From: Streptomyces guryensis
GTDB taxonomy: Bacteria > Actinomycetota > Actinomycetes > Streptomycetales > Streptomycetaceae
Assembly (NCBI RefSeq): GCF_021261325.1
Contig: NZ_JAJSBI010000008.1
Coordinates: 1-64,000 of the forward strand
DNA: 64,000 bases
Direction: 5' to 3'
The notes below the pieces were generated by a model. The model worked only from the letters and a program-made list of their open reading frames with translations, was not told where the DNA came from and ran no database searches. How positions within the stretch are numbered: the stretch's first letter is position 1; every line of letters starts with the position of its first letter. Shown piece after piece: positions 43,868 through 51,566 of the stretch. Position numbers and translations under genes: made by a program.

Positions 43868-45025
43868 TTACGGCAGGTTCCGCGCCATCACGATCCGCTG
43901 GACCTGGTTCGTGCCTTCGTATATCTGCGTGATCTTCGCGTCGCGCATCATGCGCTCCACCGGGTAGTCACGGGTGTAGCCGTACCCGCCCAGCAGCTGC
44001 ACGGCGTCCGTGGTGACCTCCATGGCCACGTCCGACGCGAAGCACTTGGCGGCGGCGCCCTGGAAGGTCAGGTCCTTGTCGCCGCGCTCCGAGGCGGCCG
44101 CGGCCTGGTACGTCAGGGAGCGGGCCGCGGCGATCTTCATGGCCATGTCGGCCAGCATGAACTGGATGCCCTGGAAGTCGGCGATCGCCTTGCCGAACTG
44201 CTTGCGCTCCTGGACGTAGCCCTTGGCGTAGTCGAGGGCGCCCTGCGCGACGCCCAGCGCCTGAGCGGCGATGGTGATGCGGGTGTGGTCGAGGGTCTTC
44301 ATCGCCGTGGCGAAGCCGGTGCCCTCCTCGCCGATCATGCGGTCGGCGGGGATGCGGACGTTGTCGAGGTAGACCTCGCGGGTCGGGGAGCCCTTGATGC
44401 CGAGCTTCTTCTCCGGGGCGCCGAAGGAGACGCCCTCGTCGGACTTCTCGACGACGAAGGCCGAGATGCCCTTCGAGCGCTTGGCGGGGTCGGTGACCGC
44501 CATGACCGTGTAGTAGTCGGAGACGCCCGCGTTGGTGATCCAGCGCTTCACGCCGTTGAGCACCCAGTAGTCGCCGTCGCGGACGGCCTTCGTCTTCATA
44601 CCGGCCGCGTCGGAGCCGGCGTCGGGCTCGGAGAGGCAGTACGAGAACATCCCGTCGCCCTTTGCGAGCGGGGTCATGTACTTCTTCTTCAGCTCCTCGG
44701 AGCCGGAGAGGATCACGGGGAGCGAGCCCAGCTTGTTCACGGCCGGGATCAGGGAGGAGGAGACGCAGACGCGCGCGACCTCCTCGATCACGATGACCGT
44801 CGCCAGCGCGTCCGCGCCCGCGCCGCCGTACTCCTCGGGGACGTGCACCGCGTGCAGGTCGTTCGCGACCAGCGCCTCCAGCGCTTCCTGCGGGAAGCGG
44901 GCCTCCTCGTCCACGACGGCGGCGTACGGCGCGATCTTCGCCTCGGCCAGTGAACGGATCGCGTCGCGGAGCATGTCGTGCTCCTCGGACGGGCGGTACA
45001 GGTCGAAGTCAGCCGATCCGGCCAA
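43868..45025 (-). CDS. Acyl-CoA dehydrogenase
   Basis: 385 residues, FAD enzyme of fatty-acid or branched-chain acyl-CoA oxidation. Signature 1 is CLSEPDAGSDAAGMKTKA, signature 2 is QLLGGYGYTRDYPVERMMRD, and the catalytic glutamate is Glu370 in QIYEGTNQVQRIV, the position used by short-chain and medium-chain enzymes. The N-terminus (DFDLYRPSEEHDMLRDAIRS) fits the same group. Chain-length specificity is unknown. The 190-bp gap upstream to ugd is AT-richer than average and should hold its promoter. Confidence 0.95.
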   Translation of the reverse strand: MAGSADFDLYRPSEEHDMLRDAIRSLAEAKIAPYAAVVDEEARFPQEALEALVANDLHAVHVPEEYGGAGADALATVIVIEEVARVCVSSSLIPAVNKLGSLPVILSGSEELKKKYMTPLAKGDGMFSYCLSEPDAGSDAAGMKTKAVRDGDYWVLNGVKRWITNAGVSDYYTVMAVTDPAKRSKGISAFVVEKSDEGVSFGAPEKKLGIKGSPTREVYLDNVRIPADRMIGEEGTGFATAMKTLDHTRITIAAQALGVAQGALDYAKGYVQERKQFGKAIADFQGIQFMLADMAMKIAAARSLTYQAAAASERGDKDLTFQGAAAKCFASDVAMEVTTDAVQLLGGYGYTRDYPVERMMRDAKITQIYEGTNQVQRIVMARNLP

Positions 45026-45214
45026 GGTTTCTCACGCTCCAAGGACGCTTCTGACGCACTGTGGTGATGGCGCTAATTACCGTTAAGTAACTCAAATTTT
45101 AGGGGGCCGCCCACGGGAGTGATACGTGACCTTGGCGACAGCGGGAAAAGTGCCCGGGGAACGGCCCGACTATGCTCGGCTCGGCACCAACCACGTCCCT
45201 CTTCTGGAGCACCC

Positions 45215-46558
45215 ATGGCCCTCAGGATCACCGTGATCGGCACTGGCTATCTCGGCGCGACACACGCCGCCGCGATGGCGGAGCTGGGCTTCGAGGTGCT
45301 CGCCCTGGACGTCGTACCGGAGAAGATCGAGAAGCTGGCCCGGGGCGAGGCCCCGATGTTCGAGCCCGGACTCGACGAGCTGCTGCGCAAGCATGTCGCG
45401 GGCATCGAGGGCTCCACCGGCCGGCTCCGCGTCACGATGGACTGGGCCGAGGTGGGCGCCTTCGGCGACGTCCACTTCCTGTGCATCAACACCCCGCAGA
45501 AGCACGGCGAGTACGCCTGCGACATGTCGTACGTCGACTCCGCCCTCGCCTCCCTCGCCCCGCATCTGACCGGGCCCACGCTGGTCGTCGGCAAGTCGAC
45601 CGTGCCGGTGGGGTCCGCCGACCGGCTGGCCCGCTTCCTCGTGGAGAACTCCCCGGCCGGCGAGGACGCCGAGCTGGCCTGGAACCCCGAGTTCCTGCGC
45701 GAGGGCTTCGCCGTCGACGACACCCTGCACCCCGACCGGATCGTGGTCGGGGTACGGAGCGAGCGGGCGGAGAAGCTGCTGCGCGAGGTGTACGCGACGC
45801 CGTTGTCGGAGGGCACGCCCTTCGTCGTCACGGACTTCCCGACCGCCGAGCTGGTGAAGACCTCCGCGAACTCCTTCCTCGCCACCAAGATCTCGTTCAT
45901 CAACGCGATGGCGGAGATGTGCGAGGCCTCCGGCGGCGATGTCACCAAGCTCGCCGAGGCGATCGGGTACGACGACAGGATCGGCAAGAAGTTCCTGCGG
46001 GCGGGGATCGGGTTCGGCGGCGGCTGTCTGCCCAAGGACATCCGGGCCTTCATGGCGCGCGCCGGTGAGCTCGGCGCCGACCAGGCACTGACCTTCCTGC
46101 GCGAGATCGACTCGATCAACATGCGGCAGCGGGGGCAGATGGTGGAGCTGGCCCGGCAGGCCCTCGGCGGCGGGCCCTTCCTGGGCAAGCGGGTCGCGGT
46201 GCTCGGTGCCACCTTCAAGCCCGACTCGGACGACGTACGCGACTCCCCCGCGCTGAACGTCGCCGGCCAGATCCACCTCCAGGGCGGCCAGGTCACCGTG
46301 TACGACCCGAAGGGCATGGACAACGCCCGCAAGGTCTTTCCGACACTCGGCTACGCCGACACGGCGCTGAAGGCCGTGCGGGGCGCCGACGTGGTGCTGC
46401 ACCTGACCGAGTGGCGGGAGTTCCGCGAGCTGGACCCGGCCCAGCTGGGAGAGGTCACGGCCGCCAAGGTGATCCTGGACGGCCGCAACGCCCTCGACCC
46501 GGAGCTGTGGCGGAAGGCCGGCTGGACGTACCGGGCGATGGGGCGTCCCACCGCGTAG
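45215..46558 (+). CDS. ugd: UDP-glucose/GDP-mannose 6-dehydrogenase family
   Basis: 447 residues. NAD-binding start ITVIGTGYLGATHAAAMAEL, catalytic Cys271 in GFGGGCLPKDI, Lys/Asn segment VKTSANSFLATKISFINAMA. Oxidises UDP-glucose to UDP-glucuronate in two NAD-dependent steps; GDP-mannose is the alternative substrate within the family. ATG 45215 has TGGAG 6 nt upstream; the frame is open further but without support. With manA/manB and the glycosyltransferases it probably feeds an acidic wall polymer (inference). Confidence 0.94.
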   Translation: MALRITVIGTGYLGATHAAAMAELGFEVLALDVVPEKIEKLARGEAPMFEPGLDELLRKHVAGIEGSTGRLRVTMDWAEVGAFGDVHFLCINTPQKHGEYACDMSYVDSALASLAPHLTGPTLVVGKSTVPVGSADRLARFLVENSPAGEDAELAWNPEFLREGFAVDDTLHPDRIVVGVRSERAEKLLREVYATPLSEGTPFVVTDFPTAELVKTSANSFLATKISFINAMAEMCEASGGDVTKLAEAIGYDDRIGKKFLRAGIGFGGGCLPKDIRAFMARAGELGADQALTFLREIDSINMRQRGQMVELARQALGGGPFLGKRVAVLGATFKPDSDDVRDSPALNVAGQIHLQGGQVTVYDPKGMDNARKVFPTLGYADTALKAVRGADVVLHLTEWREFRELDPAQLGEVTAAKVILDGRNALDPELWRKAGWTYRAMGRPTA

Positions 46559-46587
46559 CCGCCGGACTCCGGCTCACAGACGTGAAC

Positions 46588-46628
46588 GACGCCGGTTCGG
46601 CCGAGGCTCAGTCGGCCGAACCGGCGTC
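46588..46628. terminator. Bidirectional terminator ugd / CGNR gene
   Basis: GACGCCGGTTCGGCCGA and TCGGCCGAACCGGCGTC: perfect 17-bp stem, loop GGCTCAG, followed by TTGTTGCATT on the plus strand. Confidence 0.85.
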
Positions 46629-46670
46629 TTGTTGCATTCTGCACCACCGGCCCCCGGCGCGGTCGCCGAA

Positions 46671-47171
46671 CTACTTCGCCCGGTACCGGCGCATCTTCGC
46701 GCGCGCCCCGCACACCTGCATGGAGCACCAGCGCCCGCGGCCGGCCGGGCTGCGGTCGTAGTAGGCCCAGTGGCAGGTGCCCGACTCGCAGGCCTTCAGC
46801 CTGGTCCAGGTGCCCGCCACCAGCGCCTCGGCGACGGCGGCCGCGACGCGGGAGAGCAGGGGGCCCGCGTCGGCGGGGGCGAGCGCCGCCGAGCCGTCCG
46901 CGGCGTCGACGGTCACGCGTAGGGGCGCCGAGGCCAGCAGATCGCTCAGCGGCGTCACCGGGGCGTGCGGCGGATGGCCGGCGTGGGCGAGCAGCACGGC
47001 GCGCAGTGACTCGCGCAGCTCGCGCGCATCCGCCACCTCACCCTCCGGGAGCCCGAACGGCGCCCGGCCTTCCGCCGTGTCCAGCGAGTCGGCGCCGGAC
47101 TCGATGTCCAGGGTGTTCACCAGGGACTCGACGAGGACCAGGCTCCCCGGCGCGGCCGATCTCTCACTCAT
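46671..47171 (-). CDS. CGNR zinc-finger transcription regulator
   Basis: 166 residues. N-terminal ABATE-like region (SLVLVESLVNTLDIESGADS) and a C-terminal CGNR zinc finger: KACESGTCHWAYYDRSPAGR then WCSMQVCGARAKMRRYRAK. The usual C-G-N-R reads C-G-A-R here; the four Cys remain. Such proteins are thought to bind DNA. It is divergent from two VOC genes across 105 bp containing a near-perfect palindrome, so it probably regulates them and itself. The start region is duplicated (23 bp), leaving an 8-codon minicistron whose TGA overlaps this ATG. Confidence 0.88.
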   Translation of the reverse strand: MSERSAAPGSLVLVESLVNTLDIESGADSLDTAEGRAPFGLPEGEVADARELRESLRAVLLAHAGHPPHAPVTPLSDLLASAPLRVTVDAADGSAALAPADAGPLLSRVAAAVAEALVAGTWTRLKACESGTCHWAYYDRSPAGRGRWCSMQVCGARAKMRRYRAK

Positions 47172-47197
47172 GCTGCGGCCGATCTCTCACTCATGCT
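47152..47197. repeat. Perfect 23-bp tandem duplication over the CGNR start codon
   Basis: 47152-47174 and 47175-47197 are identical (GCGGCCGATCTCTCACTCAT plus GCT). On the minus strand this duplicates the ATGAGTGAGAGATCGGCC start. Because 23 is not a multiple of three, the upstream ATG opens a short frame (MSERSAAA) that stops in the TGA of GCATGA, overlapping the real start. Confidence 0.9.
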
Positions 47198-47203
47198 TGC
47201 GAC

Positions 47204-47263
47204 GTTACCTCCAATGAGGCAGCATGCAGTAACCGTTACTGCATGACCGCATCTAGAGGTAAC
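47204..47263. promoter_or_regulatory. Nested palindromic operator between CGNR and VOC genes
   Basis: Inner: CATGCAGTAAC (47223-47233), one central C, GTTACTGCATG (47235-47245), 11 perfect pairs. Outer: GTTACCTC (47204-47211) with GAGGTAAC (47256-47263), nearly the same centre. The pentamer GTTAC/GTAAC occurs four times. Likely binding sites for the divergent CGNR regulator. Confidence 0.65.
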
Positions 47264-47276
47264 GCAGGAGGAAGTC

Positions 47277-47636
47277 ATGGCTCTCGCCAAACTGAGCGTC
47301 GTCGTCCTGGACTGTCCCGACCCGAGCGCGCTGGCCGGTTTCTACGCCGAGGTGCTGGGCGGCACCGTCGAGGTGGAGGACGGCTGGGCGGACCTCACCA
47401 CCCCCGACGGCCGGGCGCTGGCCTTCCAGGCCTCCCCCGGCTTCACCGCCCCCGGGTGGCCCGCGCCCGACCACTCGCAGCAGTTCCACCTGGACCTGAC
47501 CGTCGACGACCTGGACGCGGCCGAGGCGGGTGTGCTGGCGCTCGGCGCAAAGCCCCTGGACGCCGACGACCGCTCGCGCACCTGGCGGGTTTACGCGGAC
47601 CCGGCCGGGCACCCGTTCTGCCTCTGCGCCTGCTGA
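47277..47636 (+). CDS. VOC family protein 1 (glyoxalase-like)
   Basis: 119 residues, one vicinal-oxygen-chelate domain with two beta-alpha-beta-beta-beta modules: LSVVVLDCPDPSALAGFYAE, then QQFHLDLTVDDLDAAEAGVL and a C-terminal VYADPAGHPFCLCAC. This glyoxalase/bleomycin-resistance-like group may bind or modify small electrophiles or antibiotics; the function is unknown. It is closely related to the next gene, so a tandem duplication. GGAGGA precedes the ATG, and an operator palindrome lies just upstream. Confidence 0.9.
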   Translation: MALAKLSVVVLDCPDPSALAGFYAEVLGGTVEVEDGWADLTTPDGRALAFQASPGFTAPGWPAPDHSQQFHLDLTVDDLDAAEAGVLALGAKPLDADDRSRTWRVYADPAGHPFCLCAC

Positions 47637-47650
47637 ACCGGGAGGACACC

Positions 47651-48040
47651 ATGCCAGCGGCCCGCTTCCGCTCCGTCGTCCTCGACTGCCCCGATCCGCG
47701 CGCACTCGCCCGCTTCTACGCCGGCGTGGCGGGCGGTACGCCCGAGGAGGAGGACGCCGACTGGGTCGTACTCCACATCCCCGGCGGGCCGCGGCTCGCC
47801 TTCCAACGGGCGGAGGGCCTCACCCCGCCCGAGTGGCCGCGCGCGGACCGCAACTCGCAGCAGTTCCACCTCGACTTCGACGCGGGGTCGACGTGGCAGG
47901 AGATCGACGCGGCGCACGAGCGGGTGCTGGCGCTGGGGGCGCGGCCGCTGGACCTGGAGGACCGGGAGAAGAAGGACTTCCAGGTGTACGCCGACCCGGC
48001 CGGGCACCCCTTCTGCCTGTGCCGGATCAGCGAGCCGTAG
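47651..48040 (+). CDS. VOC family protein 2 (glyoxalase-like)
   Basis: 129 residues, paralogue of the preceding VOC gene (FRSVVLDCPDPRALARFYAG, NSQQFHLDFDAGSTWQEIDA, VYADPAGHPFCLCRISEP). The spacing of 14 bp and a GGAGG 6 nt before the ATG indicate one operon. The frame is open far upstream, but this ATG with its site is clearly the start. Its last 14 bp overlap the end of the convergent dipeptidase-like gene. Same unknown substrate class as VOC 1. Confidence 0.9.
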   Translation: MPAARFRSVVLDCPDPRALARFYAGVAGGTPEEEDADWVVLHIPGGPRLAFQRAEGLTPPEWPRADRNSQQFHLDFDAGSTWQEIDAAHERVLALGARPLDLEDREKKDFQVYADPAGHPFCLCRISEP

Positions 48041-49157
48041 GCCGGCCGTCGAGGTCCGCGATCCGCGCCGTCGACGGCTCCCGGCGCTGCTGGAACGCGC
48101 GGGCCGTGAAGTCGGCGGTGCGCAGGACGCGTTGGACGTTCCCCCAGGTCAGCAGGGCGATGTCGGGCTCGGACCAGCCGCGGTGCAGGAGTTCGGCGAT
48201 GAGGTGCGGGTAGCAGGACGCGTCGCCCAGGTCCTGGGGGTGGGCGGTGCCGGCGTCGTAGGTGCCGGACAGCCCTACGCACTCCGGGCCGGCGACCTCG
48301 CGCACATGGTCGAGGTGGTCGGCGACGTCGTGGACGGACGGGCCCGTCTGTTCCGGCGTCAGCGGCACCATGCACAGCCCCTTGGCGGCACCCAGCCGGC
48401 CGAGCAGGTCGTCGGGGAGGTTGTCGGGGTGGGGACGCAGGGTGTGCGCGGCGGAGCGGGTGAACAGGACCGGCGCCCTGGAGACCGCCAGGGTGCGGCG
48501 GACGGTGCCGTCGGACGCGCCGGAGAGGTCGGCGAGCACACCGAGCCGGTTCATCTCGCGCACGACCTCCTCGCCGAACCGGGTGAGCCCGGCCTCGCTC
48601 GCCCAGGACACGCCGGACAGGGTGAGGACGCGCAGGCCGAGGGTGTACAGGCCGCGCAGGATGCCGAGGGAGTCGCCGAGCGCGGCGGCCCCGGCGGGTC
48701 CGAGCAGCACGGCGATACGGCCGCAGTTGCAGGCGTCGGTGGCCTCTCCGGCGGTGCAGACGAGGCGCAGCCCGTTAGGGTGGGCCCGCATCACGGTGTT
48801 GACGAGGTCCAGCTGCTCCAGGGTCTCGACGACGGTCCGCTCCCCGGTGATGCCCTCCGGCAGGTGCAGCGAGCAGAACAGCATGCCGACGTGCCCCTCC
48901 CGCAGCCGCGGCACGTCTGTGTCGACATCGCTCTCGCCGAGCTCCAGGTCGTACCAGGACAGATGCCTGAGGGCCCAGGGAAGCCCGCTGTAGCCGTCGG
49001 CGACGGGATGAGCGGCGAGGATGGCGTGGGCGCGCTCCACGGGGGCGGCGCCCGGATCGGAGACGGGCTTGTAGGGCCCGGGCTGGAAGGGGTCCGGCAG
49101 GCCTATGCCGTCGAGCTCCCCGATGGTCTGCAGTTCGTCGTCCTGGAGGTCTGCCAT
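48027..49157 (-). CDS. Renal-dipeptidase-like protein lacking all metal ligands
   Basis: 376 residues, membrane dipeptidase (M19) fold, paralogue of the adjacent gene (49464-50645). Compared with it, every metal ligand is replaced: DGHND becomes DGYSG (His to Tyr56, Asp to Gly58), GAEGG becomes GPAGA (Glu to Ala155), LSHVA becomes LSGAS (His to Gly213), FSHSS becomes FTRSA (His to Arg234), and GGDYDG becomes SGTYDA. The fold-forming segments remain (VVREMNRLGVLADLS, VADHLDHVREVAG). So it is a probable pseudoenzyme under selection and not a broken gene. ATG 49157 with GGAG is used. Confidence 0.88.
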   Translation of the reverse strand: MADLQDDELQTIGELDGIGLPDPFQPGPYKPVSDPGAAPVERAHAILAAHPVADGYSGLPWALRHLSWYDLELGESDVDTDVPRLREGHVGMLFCSLHLPEGITGERTVVETLEQLDLVNTVMRAHPNGLRLVCTAGEATDACNCGRIAVLLGPAGAAALGDSLGILRGLYTLGLRVLTLSGVSWASEAGLTRFGEEVVREMNRLGVLADLSGASDGTVRRTLAVSRAPVLFTRSAAHTLRPHPDNLPDDLLGRLGAAKGLCMVPLTPEQTGPSVHDVADHLDHVREVAGPECVGLSGTYDAGTAHPQDLGDASCYPHLIAELLHRGWSEPDIALLTWGNVQRVLRTADFTARAFQQRREPSTARIADLDGRPTAR

Positions 49158-49349
49158 GGCGGGCTCCGTACGTCGTGAATCGTCCCCAAGGGGTACGGTC
49201 ACCGTCGCACGGGGGCGCGGGGGGCTTCCTGGTGAGTGGGGCGTTCGGGGGTACCGGGCCCGGTTCGGTGCTCCTGAGGCGCCGGGGAGGGGCGCCCGCC
49301 GTCCTGGTCGCGCACGGCGTCGGCCGGCCGATCGCGCGTCCGCTGCAAC

Positions 49350-49386
49350 AGCCCGTCCGGCGTTCGAGGACGAGGCCCGTTCAGGG
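49350..49386 (-). repeat. Dispersed Streptomyces intergenic repeat A, copy 3
   Basis: AGCCCGTCCGGCGTTCGAGG followed by ACGAGGCCCGTTCAGG on the plus strand, the reverse of copies 1 and 2. It lies between the two dipeptidase genes in a 306-bp gap that shows nothing else convincing. Confidence 0.8.
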
Positions 49387-49463
49387 CCGGCAGCGGGGGG
49401 CTGGGGCGGCAGCCGCGGAGAGGGCGGAACGGACGGCCGTACCGGCCGCCCCGCCCTGGACGG

Positions 49464-50645
49464 TCAGCCGTCCAGCGACTCGATCGTCGCGTTGGACGCC
49501 GGGCGGGTGGCCCGGAGCTCGCGGGACACGTCCTCCGCCGCGCCCAGGACCCGTACCGAGTTCTGCCAGGTCAGCTTCGCCAGGTCGGGCTTCGACCAGC
49601 CCCGGTCCAGCAGCTCGGCGATCAGGTTCGGGTAGCCGGAGACGTCGTTCAGGCCGTCCGGGGTGAAGGCCGTGCCGTCGTAGTCGCCGCCGATGCCGAG
49701 GTGGTCGATGCCGGCGACCTCGCGCATGTGGTCCAGGTGGTCGGCGACCGTCGAGACGGTGGCGACCGGGCGCGGGCTGCGCTCCTCGAAGGCGCGGTGC
49801 AGCTTCATCGCCTCGGGGGACGTGTCGAGGTGGTGGAAGCCGTGGGAACGCAGGTTCTCGTCCGCGGCGGCCGTCCAGTCCACGGCCGCCTGGAGCACGA
49901 ACTTCGGCACGAACGTCACCATCGCGACGCCCCCGTTGCCCGGCAGGCGCTCCAGGACGTCGTCCGGGATGTTGCGCGGGTGGTCGCAGACGGCACGCGA
50001 CGAGGAGTGGGAGAAGATCACCGGCGCGGACGTGGCGTCCAGCGCGTCCCGCATCGTCGTCGCCGCCACGTGCGAGAGGTCGACCAGCATGCCGAGGCGG
50101 TTCATCTCCCGGACCACCTCGCGGCCGAAGGCCGACAGACCGCCGACGTTCGGCTCGTCGGTGGCCGAGTCCGCCCACGGGTTGTTGTCGTTGTGGGTGA
50201 GCGTCATGTAGCGCACGCCCAGCCCGTACAGACCGCGCAGCGTGCCGAGCGAGCAGGCGATGGAGTGGCCGCCCTCCGCACCCATGAGGGAGGCGATACG
50301 GCCGTCCGCGCGCGCCGCCTCCATGTCCGCGGCCGTCAGCGCCGGCGCCAGGTCCGCCGGGTACCGCGCCAGCAACTGCCGTACGCAGTCGATCTGTTCG
50401 AGCGTCGCGGGCACCGCGTCCGGCAGGTCCGAGCGGACGTACACCGACCAGTACTGCGCACCGACGCCGCCCTCGCGCAGGCGCGGGATGTCGGTGTGCA
50501 GATGGGCGTTCTGGTGTACGGCGATGTCGCGGGCGTCGAGGTCGTAGCGAACCTTGCGCAGCGCCCAGGGAAGGTCGTTGTGGCCGTCGACGACCGGGAA
50601 CTCGCGCAGGAGCTCCCGGGCCGCCTCCAGCGGGGCGGAGGTCAT
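49464..50645 (-). CDS. Renal dipeptidase family (M19) metallopeptidase
   Basis: 393 residues, binuclear zinc dipeptidase of the amidohydrolase superfamily. Ligands: His22 and Asp24 in DGHNDLPW, bridging Glu125 in MGAEGGHS, His193 in DLSHVAATT and His214 in FSHSSSRA, plus the acid residue in GIGGDYDGT. It corresponds to S. coelicolor Sco3058, whose structure and L-Xaa-D-Xaa dipeptide specificity have been described. A role in recycling wall-derived D-amino-acid dipeptides is plausible. The start overlaps or abuts purE (stop 50651), so it is coupled to the purine gene. Confidence 0.95.
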   Translation of the reverse strand: MTSAPLEAARELLREFPVVDGHNDLPWALRKVRYDLDARDIAVHQNAHLHTDIPRLREGGVGAQYWSVYVRSDLPDAVPATLEQIDCVRQLLARYPADLAPALTAADMEAARADGRIASLMGAEGGHSIACSLGTLRGLYGLGVRYMTLTHNDNNPWADSATDEPNVGGLSAFGREVVREMNRLGMLVDLSHVAATTMRDALDATSAPVIFSHSSSRAVCDHPRNIPDDVLERLPGNGGVAMVTFVPKFVLQAAVDWTAAADENLRSHGFHHLDTSPEAMKLHRAFEERSPRPVATVSTVADHLDHMREVAGIDHLGIGGDYDGTAFTPDGLNDVSGYPNLIAELLDRGWSKPDLAKLTWQNSVRVLGAAEDVSRELRATRPASNATIESLDG

Positions 50646-50650
50646 CGCCC

Positions 50651-51178
50651 TCACTTCCCCGAGCCGAAGCCGAAGCCGCTCGACCCCTCGACCTTGGTGC
50701 GCAGGCGCTTGCCCTTCTCGGTGGCCTGGTCGTTCAGTTCCTGCTGGAACTCCCGCATACGGCCGAGGAGTTCGTCGTCCTGGGTGGCCAGGATGCGGGC
50801 CGCGAGCAGGCCCGCGTTGCGGGCGCCGGCAACGGAGACGGTCGCGACGGGCACACCGGCCGGCATCTGCACGATCGAGAGGAGGGAGTCCATGCCGTCG
50901 AGGTACTTCAGCGGCACCGGGACGCCGATCACCGGCAGCGGGGTGACGGAGGCCAGCATGCCCGGCAGGTGGGCCGCTCCCCCGGCGCCCGCGATGATCA
51001 CCTTGAGTCCCCGTTCGGCGGCCTGCTCGCCGTACGTGATCATCTCGCGCGGCATGCGGTGCGCGGAGACGACGTCGACCTCGTAGTCGATCTCGAACTC
51101 GTCGAGGGCCTGGGCGGCTGCCTCCATGACGGGCCAGTCGGAGTCCGACCCCATGACGATGCCAACAACGGGGCTCAT
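50651..51178 (-). CDS. purE: 5-(carboxyamino)imidazole ribonucleotide mutase
   Basis: 175 residues, class I PurE. Converts N5-CAIR to CAIR in purine synthesis. Signature segments: VGIVMGSDSDWPVMEAAAQA, SAHRMPREMI with the catalytic His, and AGAGGAAHLPGMLASVTPLP. The C-terminus has a short extra tail (SSGFGFGSGK). PurK, its partner, is upstream in the same direction, but the two are split by a 388-bp segment carrying a transposon relic. Confidence 0.96.
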   Translation of the reverse strand: MSPVVGIVMGSDSDWPVMEAAAQALDEFEIDYEVDVVSAHRMPREMITYGEQAAERGLKVIIAGAGGAAHLPGMLASVTPLPVIGVPVPLKYLDGMDSLLSIVQMPAGVPVATVSVAGARNAGLLAARILATQDDELLGRMREFQQELNDQATEKGKRLRTKVEGSSGFGFGSGK

Positions 51179-51334
51179 CTCATTCTCCTTGCATACCTCC
51201 TCGGCCTTGGCCGAGTGGTTCGGGTAGGTGCCCCGCTCATGCGCGGGAGCAGTTCATCAACGTTGCCGCACACCAAGATTCCCAGACTGCCAGACGGCTC
51301 ACATTGAATGCGCTGGTGAGACGTGGGGGCCAGG

Positions 51335-51534
51335 TGCGTGCAGGCGTTGCGCCATCTGCCGGCTGCCCACGCCGCGGGCTGCGGCACCCAGCACGACCGG
51401 GACCACAACGCCGCGAAGAGCATTCTGGCCGCCGGGCCGGCGGTGCCGGCCTGTGGAGCGGGTGCAAGACCCCAACGGAGCTCCTCCGGGCGGGCAGTCG
51501 GCGATGAAGCAGGAAGCGTCATGGCGCGAGCCGT
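51335..51534 (+). pseudogene. TnpB/IS1341-type transposase 3' remnant
   Basis: Plus strand, frame of 51380: CGTQHDRDHNAAKSILAAG then PAVPACGAGARPQRSS, the classic C-terminus of IS200/IS605-type TnpB (the C-G-x-x-H-D-R-D-x-N-A-A motif holding a RuvC Asp and the last zinc-ribbon Cys). After ARPQRSS the family tail continues in another frame as GGQSAMKQEASWREP with a stop at 51532. The upstream zinc-ribbon Cys residues (C-R-R-C-A-I-C) lie in yet another frame. At least two frameshifts and loss of the N-terminal 300 or so residues show it is dead. Confidence 0.75.
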
Positions 51535-51540
51535 GACAGG

Positions 51541-51560
51541 CCCCTCCCGAAAGGGAGGAG
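51541..51560 (+). mobile_element. IS200/IS605-type right-end hairpin
   Basis: CCCCTCCCGAAAGGGAGGAG: a short GC stem with GAAA loop, seven bases past the transposase stop. IS605-family elements in actinomycetes end in just such a hairpin. The left end is not identifiable. Confidence 0.55.
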
Positions 51561-51566
51561 CCGAGG

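Noticed and set aside
47006..47650. A longer form of VOC protein 2 starting upstream
   Set aside because: The extension crosses the CGNR gene, the operator and VOC 1; ATG 47651 has its own GGAGG.
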